A stretch of DNA of 64,000 bases, taken from Candidatus Saccharimonadota bacterium. Its GTDB lineage: Bacteria > Patescibacteriota > Saccharimonadia > Saccharimonadales > Saccharimonadaceae. Below the pieces are notes generated by a model. The model searched no databases. It had not been told where the DNA came from and worked only from the letters and a program-made list of their open reading frames with translations. Positions 33,117 through 41,261 of this stretch are shown here, in pieces. The stretch's first letter is position 1; the number at the start of each line of letters is the position of its first letter. The stretch covers positions 1 to 64,000 of the forward strand of contig CAJPUN010000005.1 of NCBI GenBank assembly GCA_905373835.1, in the 5' to 3' direction. Position numbers and translations under genes: made by a program.

Positions 33117-34961
33117 CTAGTGGAGCTTGGCCTCCGTTGGCAAAGTGGCATCTGCCATCGCAGCCTTAGCTTCGTCTTCTTCTAGTGTTTCGTGAACAAG
33201 CAGCTCATCTTTGAGCTTCTCAAGCGCTGGACGGTTGTGCGAGAGGACAATCTCAGCACGGCGAGAAGCCTCTTTGATAAGCGCCTCCACCTCGTGGTCA
33301 ATCGCCTCAGCAGTCGCATCGCTATATGGCCGCTCGTGAGTGATCTTGTCAAACACCATACCACCATTATCTTCATGGAAGACCTGGTCGCGGAGCTTTG
33401 CACCCATGCCCTGCTCAATCACCATATCACGGGCAATCTCCGTCGCTTTGCGTAGATCACTGCCCGCTCCCGTCGTAATACCATCATCACCATAGATCAA
33501 TTTCTCGGCAATCCGCCCACCCATCGCCCGGGCCAGGATATCCTTAAACTCGTATACATTGGTGTAGCTTTTGTCTTCTGGGGGTAAGAACCATGTCACG
33601 CCGCCCGTACCACCACGCGGGATGATGGTCACCTTATGTACCGGATCGCTATCCGGTAAGACGTGCCCCACAATAGCGTGGCCAGCTTCGTGGTACGCCG
33701 TGAGTTCTTTCTCATGGTCGGTCATTACCTTAGCTTTGCGCTCGGGGCCAATCGCCACCTTCTCAAAGGCCTCGGTCAGGTCTTGGTTGGTGATCGTCTT
33801 CTTGCCACGGCGCGCTGCAATAATCGCTGCTTCGTTGGCCATGTTCGCGAGGTCAGCACCACTGCTACCAGCCGTCTTGGCAGCAAGCTTGTCAAGGTCG
33901 ACCGACGCATCGGTTGGTTTGTTCTTGAAGTGCACCTTGAGGATTGCCTCACGGTCTTTGCGCTCGGGTAGGCTAATCGTCGTATGGCGGTCAAAACGGC
34001 CTGGGCGCAACAGTGCTGGGTCGAGCACATCGGCTCGGTTGGTTGCCGCTAGGATAATCACGTTTGTATCAGCCTCAAAGCCGTCCATCTCTACCAAAAT
34101 CTGGTTCAGCGTCTGCTCGCGCTCGTCGTGGCCACCGCCCATGCCAGAGCCACGTTTACGTCCCACGGCGTCAATCTCATCAATGAAGATAATGGCTGGC
34201 GCATTCTTCTTGGCCTTAGCAAAGAGGTCGCGTACCCGGCTTGCCCCCACACCAACAAACATCTCCACAAACTCTGAGCCACTAATGGAAAAGAACGGTA
34301 CGTTAGCTTCGCCTGCAACCGCTCGCGCCAACATCGTTTTACCGGTACCAGGGTTACCAACAAGGAGAATCCCTTTAGGGATCTTAGCACCGAGGCTCTG
34401 ATACTTCTTGGGATGCTTAAGGAAGTCCACCACCTCTTGCAAATCTTGTTTGGCGTTTTCGTTACCAGCAATGTCATCAAATACTACCCGCTCTTTATCG
34501 AGGCCATACAGCTTGGCCTTACTCTTGCCAAAGCCCATCGCTTGACTATTCTGTCCCTGGGCTTGGCGCATCATAAACATAAAGAGAACGCCAAACAATA
34601 CAACTGACAGGACAATTGGTGCGAGATTCCAAAACAATAGGCCCGTCTGTGACTCATTTTGCACTTTTACCTCTGTTTTGTCGTGCTTGAGTCCTTGGGT
34701 ATAGATAGTGCCATTCTCTTTGAGGCTGCGCTCGGTCGGCTTAGACTGGCCTTTAGGCGTGACAGTCAGCTCATTGCCTTGGATCTCGATCTTGGCAATT
34801 TTGCCATTATTTGCCCGATTCACTACATCCGAGAGCGGCACATCCTTAAGGTTAGCCTGCGGCGAATTAATAGCCCAAAATGCCAGCACACCCAGTACCA
34901 CAATCGCCCAAAACAGCCCTAGACGCAGGGCATTGGTCGCTTTCGACGGTTTTTTATTCAT
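33117..34961 (-). CDS. ftsH: ATP-dependent zinc metalloprotease FtsH
   Basis: A 614-residue FtsH. Two N-terminal transmembrane segments flank a small external domain. The AAA+ module has GNPGTGKT and IIFIDEIDAVGRKRG, the pore motif FVEMFVGVGASR, SRH region NRADVLDPALLRPGRFDR, and the protease domain HEAGH near residue 428. It degrades misfolded membrane proteins and short-lived regulators. Start 34961 is chosen over a GTG that overlaps the AAAGGAG. It heads the ftsH-murJ-lepA(N)-ydcF group. Confidence 0.96.
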   Translation of the reverse strand: MNKKPSKATNALRLGLFWAIVVLGVLAFWAINSPQANLKDVPLSDVVNRANNGKIAKIEIQGNELTVTPKGQSKPTERSLKENGTIYTQGLKHDKTEVKVQNESQTGLLFWNLAPIVLSVVLFGVLFMFMMRQAQGQNSQAMGFGKSKAKLYGLDKERVVFDDIAGNENAKQDLQEVVDFLKHPKKYQSLGAKIPKGILLVGNPGTGKTMLARAVAGEANVPFFSISGSEFVEMFVGVGASRVRDLFAKAKKNAPAIIFIDEIDAVGRKRGSGMGGGHDEREQTLNQILVEMDGFEADTNVIILAATNRADVLDPALLRPGRFDRHTTISLPERKDREAILKVHFKNKPTDASVDLDKLAAKTAGSSGADLANMANEAAIIAARRGKKTITNQDLTEAFEKVAIGPERKAKVMTDHEKELTAYHEAGHAIVGHVLPDSDPVHKVTIIPRGGTGGVTWFLPPEDKSYTNVYEFKDILARAMGGRIAEKLIYGDDGITTGAGSDLRKATEIARDMVIEQGMGAKLRDQVFHEDNGGMVFDKITHERPYSDATAEAIDHEVEALIKEASRRAEIVLSHNRPALEKLKDELLVHETLEEDEAKAAMADATLPTEAKLH

Positions 34962-35011
34962 CAGGGAACTCACTCCTTTCGTTCGCTTGCATTCTCACAC
35001 AGTAATCTGAT

Positions 35012-35860
35012 CTATTGTACCACTTCTACAGTGAATTGCCGAGGGCCAAACTGCAAATACACGCCATCGCCCACCACGTGGCGGCTGCCTGGACGAGCAG
35101 TCTTGATGGCTAGTACCGCACGCTCAAGCCGCGGACGGGTTGGGCGCGGCGCACCTGCCCACATAATCATCGCACCCAATAGTTCCTGAGCGCTTGCTTC
35201 GTCAATCATAATCAACCCATGGCGCTGGGCCGCAAACTGCGGCAAGAGGTGTTGCACTTCATCATTAATGGTGTGGCGCAGCGCAAGTTGCCGATCCCGC
35301 AGCGCGGTAATCTGCGCCGCCTGCTCTGCCGTAAGGAGCCGCTGAATGGAGCGCCGCAGCCGATTGCGCGTGTAGCGGTCACTCGCATTCGTCTCATCTT
35401 CTACCCATTCCAGGCGATGAGCCAGTGCATAGGCGCGAATATCTGCCTTGCGCCAGCCCAGTAGTGGCCGCTCCACCCCAGGGCGACTCAGCACAGCAAG
35501 CCCACGCCAGCCCGTCCCACGCACCAGGTTAAGCGCCACTGTTTCTACTAAATCGTCCAAGTGATGTGCTGTTACCACTGGTGCTTGGTATTGCGCTGCT
35601 GTATCGAGCAAAAAATCATACCGAGCCTCTCGCGCTGCTGCTTCGCTCGCATTCGGCCCAAGCTTAAGCTGAGTAGACACAAAGGGTAGTCCATAGCGCG
35701 CCGCCAATGCCGCCACAAAGCGCGCATCTGCTGCCGATGCTTCGCCCCGGATTCCGTGATCGACATGCGCCACAATCAACGGCTCCGTCGCCTGCGCCGC
35801 CATCACATCCAAGAGCACCACACTATCCACACCACCAGACACTGCAACAAGATATGCCAT
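35012..35860 (-). CDS. tilS: tRNA(Ile)-lysidine synthase TilS
   Basis: A 282-residue TilS, N-type PP-loop ATPase: AVSGGVDSVVLLD, HVDHGIRGEASAAD, TAHHLDDLVETVALNLVRGTG. It converts the C34 of tRNA-Ile(CAU) to lysidine so it reads AUA. A small C-terminal domain is present. The start lies 6 nt after TATACT (minus strand, 35867-35872). It is 51 nt upstream of ftsH on the same strand. A CAT-anticodon tRNA with Ile2-like features is at 40235. Confidence 0.92.
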   Translation of the reverse strand: MAYLVAVSGGVDSVVLLDVMAAQATEPLIVAHVDHGIRGEASAADARFVAALAARYGLPFVSTQLKLGPNASEAAAREARYDFLLDTAAQYQAPVVTAHHLDDLVETVALNLVRGTGWRGLAVLSRPGVERPLLGWRKADIRAYALAHRLEWVEDETNASDRYTRNRLRRSIQRLLTAEQAAQITALRDRQLALRHTINDEVQHLLPQFAAQRHGLIMIDEASAQELLGAMIMWAGAPRPTRPRLERAVLAIKTARPGSRHVVGDGVYLQFGPRQFTVEVVQ

Positions 35861-35935
35861 GGCAATAGTATATTCATTTTGCCAAGAGGAGTAAATACTA
35901 GTTTTATTATGTGTAATATGCTAGGCATAAGACAC

Positions 35936-35970
35936 AAAACAAGCCGCCCGGGAGGAGGAACGGCGGCTTG
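35936..35970 (-). terminator. Terminator-like hairpin upstream of tilS
   Basis: CAAGCCGCC pairs with GGCGGCTTG (9 bp, 13-nt GC-rich loop), with TTTTG following on the minus strand. It would stop transcripts coming from the oxidoreductase side before tilS. Confidence 0.6.
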
Positions 35971-36054
35971 CATAATAGAGGAGGAGGTAGCGTGTGCTAC
36001 TACGGGTAGTATGCCCCGCCTTACTTAAATAGAGCTGAAAGTGGATACTTTTTG

Positions 36055-36144
36055 CTATTTTAGCAATATACCGATGTAAGCCAGCGCGGCGGAGTCTTCA
36101 CCAGCGAGCTTCTTGTAGGCTCTAAAGTCTCGCAATGTGGTCAC
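36055..36144 (-). CDS. Possible 29-residue peptide
   Basis: A 29-codon frame starting at GTG 36144 with TATATT about 10 nt upstream. It encodes a basic half (TLRDFRAYKKLAG) and a hydrophobic half (SAALAYIGILLK). The promoter spacing and protein-like content are the only support. It may be spurious. Confidence 0.25.
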   Translation of the reverse strand: MTTLRDFRAYKKLAGEDSAALAYIGILLK

Positions 36145-36434
36145 GGCTTTTCGTAATATACAGCAAAGCAATAGGCCACACTCTATATAATATGCACCAT
36201 AACATTCTCTGTTTTTATGAAGAATACGGTAGTATATTCAATTTTTCCTTTTTCTCCTAATTGCTCAGGCTTTAGCAATTTCCACTCTTTTCCTCTATAC
36301 CGCTCTACTCTCAGAAGTAGCAGAGAATAAAAAAACTAATCCGGTAGTGTCGAGCTAAAAAAGCTCAAACTCCTAGATTATTAAGCAGCCAAAACTAAGA
36401 AGGTGAAGATGCCTCAGCTACAAAACAGATCTCT

Positions 36435-37823
36435 CTACTTACGGGATAATTTGCTTGCCGCAGTCCGCACTGCCTCGCTCCACGTTAAGAAAACATGTGG
36501 GAGCTCTGCCAGCTGCTCAGCAGTGAGGTCGTGTTTAATGGCGAGAGTGACCTCTTGGATGAGCTCACTAGCACGCGGAGCAACAATTGTCCCGCCGAGC
36601 AATACCCCTTGTTTGTCGCTAATCAGCTTGACGAACCCCTCACGGAAGTCACTTGTATTGCTGCGGGCAATCATCCCGAGCGGCACCAACACCTTATTAA
36701 TCTTGAGGTCGCGCTTAATACAGTCATCTTCATTAAAGCCCACACTGGCTACCTCTGGATAAATGAAGGTAGCGCGCGGCACTAACTCGTAGTCGAGCGT
36801 CATTTGCGATTTGGGGTGAAGGATGTTGTGCGCTGTTAGCCGGCCCTCGCTCAAGACGGTGTGGGTTGGCACATCATTACCTAGCACATGGCCCGCCGCA
36901 TAAATATGCCGCACGTTGGTTTGGAAGAATTGGTTGACCTCAACACCGCCATCAGGCGAATACGTTACCTCAGCATTATCAAGCCCAATATCAATGGTTG
37001 GCTCTGGCTTGGTTGCTACCAAAACACGCTCTACTTCCATCGTCCGCTCAATACCACCACGGATATATTGGACGATCACATTACCACTTGGGCCACGCAT
37101 GAGGGAGCGAATCGTCGTTTGCGTTAGGACCGACAGTGGTTGGTCACGCTGCAGGAGGCTGCTCACCGCCTCACTTACCTCTTCGTCCTCAGTTGGCAAA
37201 ATGCGCGATGACTGCTCTGCCACCGACACCGTACTACCAAAGGTCGCAAAGAAATGCGCTAGCTCAATCGCCGTCGTCGTCGCACCAATGATCAACAGGC
37301 TGCGAGGCGGGCGGCTCAGCTTGAGGGCGGTGCGTGGTGTGAGCCAATCGATCGTCTCAATGCCCGCAATCGCTGGCTGGGTCACATGCGCCCCTGTTGC
37401 GATCAAGATATGCCCCGCCGTTACTTCATGGTCGCCAATCGTCACGGTGTGCTGGTCGCGTAAAACACCTTTGCCGTAGAATGTGTCAATCCCTTGTTGG
37501 TTATAATAGTGCTCATTATCACCCGCACCAGTCCGCTCTACCACTGTATTTTTCCAGTGCTGGATGGCTGGGTAGTCAAAATCCACTCGCGATGTATCGA
37601 GCCCAAACTGGTGACCACGTTGGATGCGATTGTAGAGTTGTGCCACACCCATTAGCGTCTTGATGGGGATATCTCCCCAATTGGGTGTTTCACCACCAAA
37701 GGTGTCTGACTCAATCAGCCCCACCTTCTTATCTGCCCGGGCTGCCACCAACGCTGCAGTACTGCCAGCTGCACCACTACCCAGCACCAACAAATCATAA
37801 TCGTAGCGTGGTCGTCGTATCAT
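36435..37823 (-). CDS. Pyridine nucleotide-disulfide oxidoreductase family protein lacking redox cysteines
   Basis: A 462-residue flavoprotein of the lipoamide dehydrogenase/soluble transhydrogenase family. FAD binding is GSGAAGSTAALVAARA, NAD(P) binding IIGATTTAIELAHFF, second FAD site IYAAGHVLGNDV, and the dimer domain is present. The redox site CxxxxC is replaced by GGETPNWGDIPIKTL, so both Cys are lost, and the C-terminal His-Glu pair is changed to LTWSEA. The WGDIPIK pattern is closest to SthA-type transhydrogenases (WGTIPSK). It may transfer hydride between NADH and NADPH, but not act on disulfides. AAGGAG lies 9 nt before the ATG, and a TATAAT box is at 37862-37867. Confidence 0.85.
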   Translation of the reverse strand: MIRRPRYDYDLLVLGSGAAGSTAALVAARADKKVGLIESDTFGGETPNWGDIPIKTLMGVAQLYNRIQRGHQFGLDTSRVDFDYPAIQHWKNTVVERTGAGDNEHYYNQQGIDTFYGKGVLRDQHTVTIGDHEVTAGHILIATGAHVTQPAIAGIETIDWLTPRTALKLSRPPRSLLIIGATTTAIELAHFFATFGSTVSVAEQSSRILPTEDEEVSEAVSSLLQRDQPLSVLTQTTIRSLMRGPSGNVIVQYIRGGIERTMEVERVLVATKPEPTIDIGLDNAEVTYSPDGGVEVNQFFQTNVRHIYAAGHVLGNDVPTHTVLSEGRLTAHNILHPKSQMTLDYELVPRATFIYPEVASVGFNEDDCIKRDLKINKVLVPLGMIARSNTSDFREGFVKLISDKQGVLLGGTIVAPRASELIQEVTLAIKHDLTAEQLAELPHVFLTWSEAVRTAASKLSRK

Positions 37824-37954
37824 GTGGTGGTTCTCCTTAACTCCTGATTGGGCGTTTTCTCTATTATACCACTGGCCTGGGCAAAAAAGAACGCCAAAAC
37901 ACTCGCCTGAGCCCTAGCCTTCTTGCCAATTCTCTGCTATAATGCGTCATGTTT

Positions 37955-38031
37955 GGCACCGTAGCTCAGCCGGTTAGAGCGCAGGACTCATAAGCCTGAG
38001 GTCACTGGTTCGATCCCAGTCGGTGCTACCA
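37955..38031 (+). tRNA. tRNA with CAT anticodon (probably elongator Met)
   Basis: Cloverleaf: acceptor GGCACCG/CGGTGCT (G1-U72), D-arm GCTC-AGCCGGTTAGA-GAGC type, anticodon loop CTCATAA, T-arm ACTGG-TTCGATC-CCAGT, and encoded CCA. The closing pair of the anticodon stem is A-G. A TATAAT box at 37938-37943 drives it. By exclusion from the initiator (38818) and the Ile2-like gene (40235) it is most likely elongator tRNA-Met. Confidence 0.85.
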
Positions 38032-38042
38032 GATATGATAGG

Positions 38043-38069
38043 CGGCGTACGATGAGTGCGCCGTTTTTT
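38043..38069 (+). terminator. Intrinsic terminator after tRNA-Met
   Basis: CGGCG pairs with CGCCG over an 11-nt loop, followed by TTTTTT, 12 nt after the tRNA. Confidence 0.7.
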
Positions 38070-38213
38070 ACTTATGATCACTACCTAGCTCCAGTGTATA
38101 AGTGAATACCATAAAGAAATATTCAGTCTTGGGATCGAGACAAAAAGCATGCGAGGATAGGGTGCAATGGAGTACGGAATGCCTAATCACTCATCGCGTG
38201 CATCATCCTCTAT

Positions 38214-38251
38214 AATCAAAAGCACCTCAGGTACATCGCCCAAGGTGCTTT
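38214..38251 (-). terminator. Intrinsic terminator of the 38-residue gene
   Basis: On the minus strand AAAGCACCT pairs with AGGTGCTTT and continues into TTGATT, 8 nt past the stop of the small gene at 38259. Confidence 0.65.
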
Positions 38252-38258
38252 CGATCGT

Positions 38259-38375
38259 TTAGAGTTCTACCTCTGCTAATTTGCTGTGGCGCGCGGCAAT
38301 GAATGCCCGCAGCTCTGCCATACTACGCGACCGATTCCAGGTGGCGAGTATGGTTTCTTTCGTCTTTTTTCGCAT
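38259..38375 (-). CDS. 38-residue basic small protein
   Basis: A short gene: ATG at 38375 with GAGGG 5 nt upstream, TAA at 38259, and a hairpin terminator directly after. It encodes a basic N-terminus (MRKKTKET) and a helical centre (SMAELRAFIAARHS). The ribosome binding site, terminator and composition together support a real small protein. Function unknown; a small DNA- or RNA-binding helix is possible. Overlapping frames on the plus strand lack such signals. Confidence 0.55.
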   Translation of the reverse strand: MRKKTKETILATWNRSRSMAELRAFIAARHSKLAEVEL

Positions 38376-38784
38376 ATCTACCCTCTTTTTTGTGTTGTCA
38401 TTATCGACCTACCTCGATCCTAGCATATATACGAACAAAATGCAAACAAATTATTTCTTATTTTAGTTTTTTTGTTTATCCCTGTTATCTCGGTATCCCT
38501 CACCATTCTAGGGCGGCCCTTTGCTTGTCGTGCTTTACGCCACCTCTCAGGCTATTTTGTTACCTCTCCCACGCGCTTGCCCCTAAATCGTTCACCAAGA
38601 TGACCCGAGCCATTGCTGGCTACATCAGAGATATGCACAACGCTCACTGGTTCATGCCTGAAGTGAGACTCCACCAACTCGCATAGCACTCATGGCATAC
38701 TGCTAACCATCAGTAGTAGGGCTAATAGGGTGCTGAGACCAGCGCCAAACTTATTCTTCTTTCCACCTTCCCAAGACACCAAAG
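38376..38784 (+). other. Gene-free stretch
   Basis: About 400 bases, AT-rich at first. A plus-strand frame of 127 codons (38303-38686) is Cys/aromatic-rich, has no start signal and overlaps the small gene, so it is not accepted. Nothing else is recognised. Confidence 0.4.
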
Positions 38785-38810
38785 CAAAAACCCTACCGTG
38801 TGGTAGGGTT
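38785..38810 (-). terminator. Intrinsic terminator after tRNA-fMet
   Basis: On the minus strand AACCCTACC pairs with GGTAGGGTT (9 bp, 4-nt loop), then TTTTGC. Confidence 0.85.
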
Positions 38811-38816
38811 CTTACC

Positions 38817-38895
<79 letters not shown>

Positions 38896-38978
38896 TTATG
38901 GTTCTTATTCTACCAGTGAGGAATGCCAGTTGTCAAGGATTTACCACCTGAATGTCAAAATTTCCGCTCCCCCACTTG

Positions 38979-39437
38979 CTATTTATCCTTTTGCTGAGCC
39001 TGCTCGGCTGCACCACCAAAGAGGAAGGTCACCCACTGCTCGAAGTTACTACTCTGTGTATCGGGGTTGGTAGGCTTATCGGTTGGTGGATCGTGTGCCT
39101 CAGCACTATTCTTAGGTAGCACGATCACCTTCTCGCCAGGCGCCACCAAGCCAAGCTTCTCGCGGGCAGCAAGCTCTTTGTACTCGTCACTCTCGCGGAA
39201 ATTCTTTTGGTATTGCAGCGTTTGTGTCTCAAGCTCGGTGAGGACGAGCTGCCGCCGTTTCGTCTCTAGCTCGCGCTGCTGCGTATAGTTCTGCTGGAGA
39301 CGTGCCACCGACTGCCAGGCAAGGTATATCGCAATCACGAGCGCAAGCGCCAGCACAATGGTATTGAGCTGGAGATAATCATGCTTGATCTTGTAGATGA
39401 TGTGGCGCTTGGTAGTGTCGCTGAACACAAACTTCAT
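38979..39437 (-). CDS. Septum formation initiator family protein (FtsB/DivIC)
   Basis: A 152-residue bitopic membrane protein: short cytoplasmic N-terminus, one transmembrane segment (residues 27-43), a coiled coil (residues 44-92, LQQNYTQQRELETKRRQL), then the GVAPGEKVIVLP-like family end (AREKLGLVAPGEKVIVLPK) and a disordered tail. FtsB/DivIC stabilise FtsL and FtsQ in the divisome. The start lies 8 nt after TATAAT (minus strand, 39446-39451). Confidence 0.85.
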   Translation of the reverse strand: MKFVFSDTTKRHIIYKIKHDYLQLNTIVLALALVIAIYLAWQSVARLQQNYTQQRELETKRRQLVLTELETQTLQYQKNFRESDEYKELAAREKLGLVAPGEKVIVLPKNSAEAHDPPTDKPTNPDTQSSNFEQWVTFLFGGAAEQAQQKDK

Positions 39438-39575
39438 AGGCTTCTATTATACCGTAGACCGCGCAGTTGCTGCAAAAGCTGCGGTCAGCAAAAAACATGC
39501 CGCGCACCACAATTTTGGTTAAAAATCGCTCATAGACTTGCCAGGTGTCGACCTCTGTGCTATAACCAATGCAAG

Positions 39576-40190
39576 ATGACACATATACAACCTTCTCATA
39601 GGGCTGTGCTTGAGAGCAGTCCAGTGTTACCAGTAACACCAGAAACGGTAGTTCGTGCTGCGACACATGCAGCAGCACGGGTAGGCCAACTAGCGATACA
39701 AGGCAAGTTATTTGATGACAGCACTATTCCTCATTCGGCCGATCATGAACAAACCGAACCTATACCCGCAATACACCCCAACACTCATACCACAGATGGT
39801 TCTACCTCTGAAATGCAGCCAAAGCGGCCTACATTTGATGATCTCCTTGCCCGACAACGCTCCGTTAATGCGCTTGAGCGCAAACGCACTCGTCATTCTA
39901 CTCCCGAACTTATCAATGCTTGGCGAGAGCTCGATCACGCCATTGCCAACCATCTCTTTGGCATGTCACCACAAGAATATGAAAAGTGCCGTACTGAGGC
40001 GACAGAGCAATTCTATGCAATCGTTGCATACCGCCGAAAAGTGCGTGATGCTACTAAAGCCACTCACCCTTCTCAAACCACCGCTCAGCGCAGCAACAGG
40101 CCACGACGCAATGAGTCAAAGGAAAAGATTGACTCGCGCTCCGCTGCTGCCGGCGAAGGCGTCCGGAGCCTTAGTAAACTCGACTACTAG
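39576..40190 (+). CDS. Hypothetical hydrophilic protein
   Basis: A 204-residue protein with no recognised family. The first 90 residues are Thr/His/Pro-rich and likely disordered. Residues 95-165 are helical (FDDLLARQRSVNALERKRTR, INAWRELDHAIANHLFGMSP), and the tail is Arg/Lys/Ser-rich. The start at 39576 is 9 nt after TATAAC. An upstream extension of the frame overlaps the divergent FtsB-like gene and is rejected. Confidence 0.65.
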   Translation: MTHIQPSHRAVLESSPVLPVTPETVVRAATHAAARVGQLAIQGKLFDDSTIPHSADHEQTEPIPAIHPNTHTTDGSTSEMQPKRPTFDDLLARQRSVNALERKRTRHSTPELINAWRELDHAIANHLFGMSPQEYEKCRTEATEQFYAIVAYRRKVRDATKATHPSQTTAQRSNRPRRNESKEKIDSRSAAAGEGVRSLSKLDY

Positions 40191-40234
40191 TAGCATATAC
40201 GCCAACAATACGGTATAATGTGACAAGTAGATCT

Positions 40235-40310
40235 GGGGGCGTAGCTCAGTGGTCAGAGCAGCGGGCTCATAACCTGTTGGTCGCTGGTTCAAGTCCAGCC
40301 GCCCCCACCA
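40235..40310 (+). tRNA. tRNA with CAT anticodon (probably tRNA-Ile2, lysidine)
   Basis: Cloverleaf: acceptor GGGGGCG/CGCCCCC, D-arm AGCTCAGTGGTCAGAGCA, anticodon loop CTCATAA, T-arm GCTGG-TTCAAGT-CCAGC, and encoded CCA. The D-arm and T-arm resemble E. coli tRNA-Ile2, so this is the likely TilS substrate (inference). TATAAT at 40214-40219 lies upstream. Confidence 0.87.
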
Positions 40311-40329
40311 TTGCAAAGCTTAGTCATAG

Positions 40330-40353
40330 CACGCCCATAATGGCGTGTTTTTA
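40330..40353 (+). terminator. Intrinsic terminator after the tRNA
   Basis: CACGCC pairs with GGCGTG over a 6-nt loop, followed by TTTTT. Confidence 0.75.
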
Positions 40354-40380
40354 GTACGCGCAAACGGTATTAATAGGACT

Positions 40381-40510
40381 ATGAGCAACACAACTAACCG
40401 TGTAGACTATATCGAGCTTCCAGACCGAGATGCTACGAAGTTGGCTACAGTAAAAGCGCTTTTATCTTCAAGACCCAGCAGGTAATACCCTTGCAGCTTG
40501 GTTGGAGTAA
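40381..40510 (+). pseudogene. VOC-fold protein gene with internal deletion
   Basis: The first 26 codons (ATG 40381) encode a glyoxalase/bleomycin-resistance start, NRVDYIELPDRDATKLATVK. Shifting frame after AAAAGCGCTTTT, the next codons read FYLQDPAGNTLAAWLE and stop at 40510, which is the typical end of the same family. About 90 central codons are missing. The deletion point sits in a 14-bp palindrome. Confidence 0.75.
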
Positions 40511-40606
40511 TCACTAGTAATCTTACGATTATATTATCAACATCATACTATTGCTTATTGCAAAACTTCATTTCATATAATCGTTACCTTCTGCTATACT
40601 ACGGCT

Positions 40607-40792
40607 ATGAAGAACAAAAAATTATCCGACAAGATCATCATTGCATGGCTGGCAGTGCTTACCATCGGCCTCCTGTCGCTTATCGGCTGGGCCGTAGCAC
40701 TGCAAAACAACTACCACAGCGCAGTCGACTCGCTTGGTAAGCAAGTGTTTGACCTTCAGGTGCAGCTTAATCAAAAGAGTCAGCAGAAATAA
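40607..40792 (+). CDS. Small single-pass membrane protein
   Basis: A 61-residue protein: basic N-terminus (MKNKKLSDK), one transmembrane helix (residues 10-31), then a short amphipathic region ending in polar residues. Function unknown. TATACT at 40595-40600 is 6 nt before the ATG, so it is leaderless. It is 5 nt upstream of the VOC gene and probably cotranscribed with it. Confidence 0.65.
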   Translation: MKNKKLSDKIIIAWLAVLTIGLLSLIGWAVALQNNYHSAVDSLGKQVFDLQVQLNQKSQQK

Positions 40793-40797
40793 CCACC

Positions 40798-41238
40798 ATG
40801 CCCGTCCTCCATCACATCGCGCTCTCAGTGCGCAGCGCTACTGCAAGCATCCAGTTCTACAAGCGCCTTGGCTTCACTGAGGCAGTTGTGTGGCATGCAC
40901 CAGATGGTACGTTGAGTATTCATCAGCTGATAGACTTCAGTGGTGTAATCCTCGAGCTCTTTGCCTATGCCCACAATACGCATCAACCACAAGCACAGCC
41001 AGCAATTGGCAATGACCTCGAAACAGTCGGCGTCAAGCACATTGGCTTCAGTGTTGATAATCTCGACGAGTTTCACGCAGCAGCTCTTAGCTGGAGTGAG
41101 CCAACTGACATTGTCATGGGACGAACTGGCCTTCGCTACTGCTTCATCAAGGACCCAGACGGCAACTGGGTGGAAATTGTTGAAGACAAGCGCAACCTCG
41201 CACCAGGTATGGCAGTCGTGGATATGTCGTCGTTATAA
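40798..41238 (+). CDS. VOC-family (glyoxalase-like) protein
   Basis: A 146-residue protein with two beta-alpha-beta-beta-beta units of the vicinal oxygen chelate fold. Candidate metal ligands are His6 (LHHIALSV), Glu in VILELF, His in VGVKHIGFSV and Glu in NWVEIVED, the order seen in glyoxalase I and related enzymes. The actual reaction is unknown. It follows the small membrane gene by 5 nt. The broken VOC gene at 40381 is a separate, more distant family member. Confidence 0.82.
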   Translation: MPVLHHIALSVRSATASIQFYKRLGFTEAVVWHAPDGTLSIHQLIDFSGVILELFAYAHNTHQPQAQPAIGNDLETVGVKHIGFSVDNLDEFHAAALSWSEPTDIVMGRTGLRYCFIKDPDGNWVEIVEDKRNLAPGMAVVDMSSL

Positions 41239-41261
41239 TACTTAGCCAGCAAAGGAGGAAT

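Larger units (their letters stand above)
35861..36434 (-). other. Gene-poor stretch with hairpin and tiny frame
   Basis: About 570 bases between tilS and the oxidoreductase gene. It contains a strong terminator-like hairpin near 35940 and a 29-codon frame at 36055-36144. The rest (36150-36430) is AT-rich and shows no coding potential or recognisable RNA. Confidence 0.4.

Noticed and set aside
38303..38686. 127-codon plus-strand frame rich in Cys and aromatics
   Set aside because: It is antisense to the better supported 38-residue gene, lacks start signals and has random-like composition.
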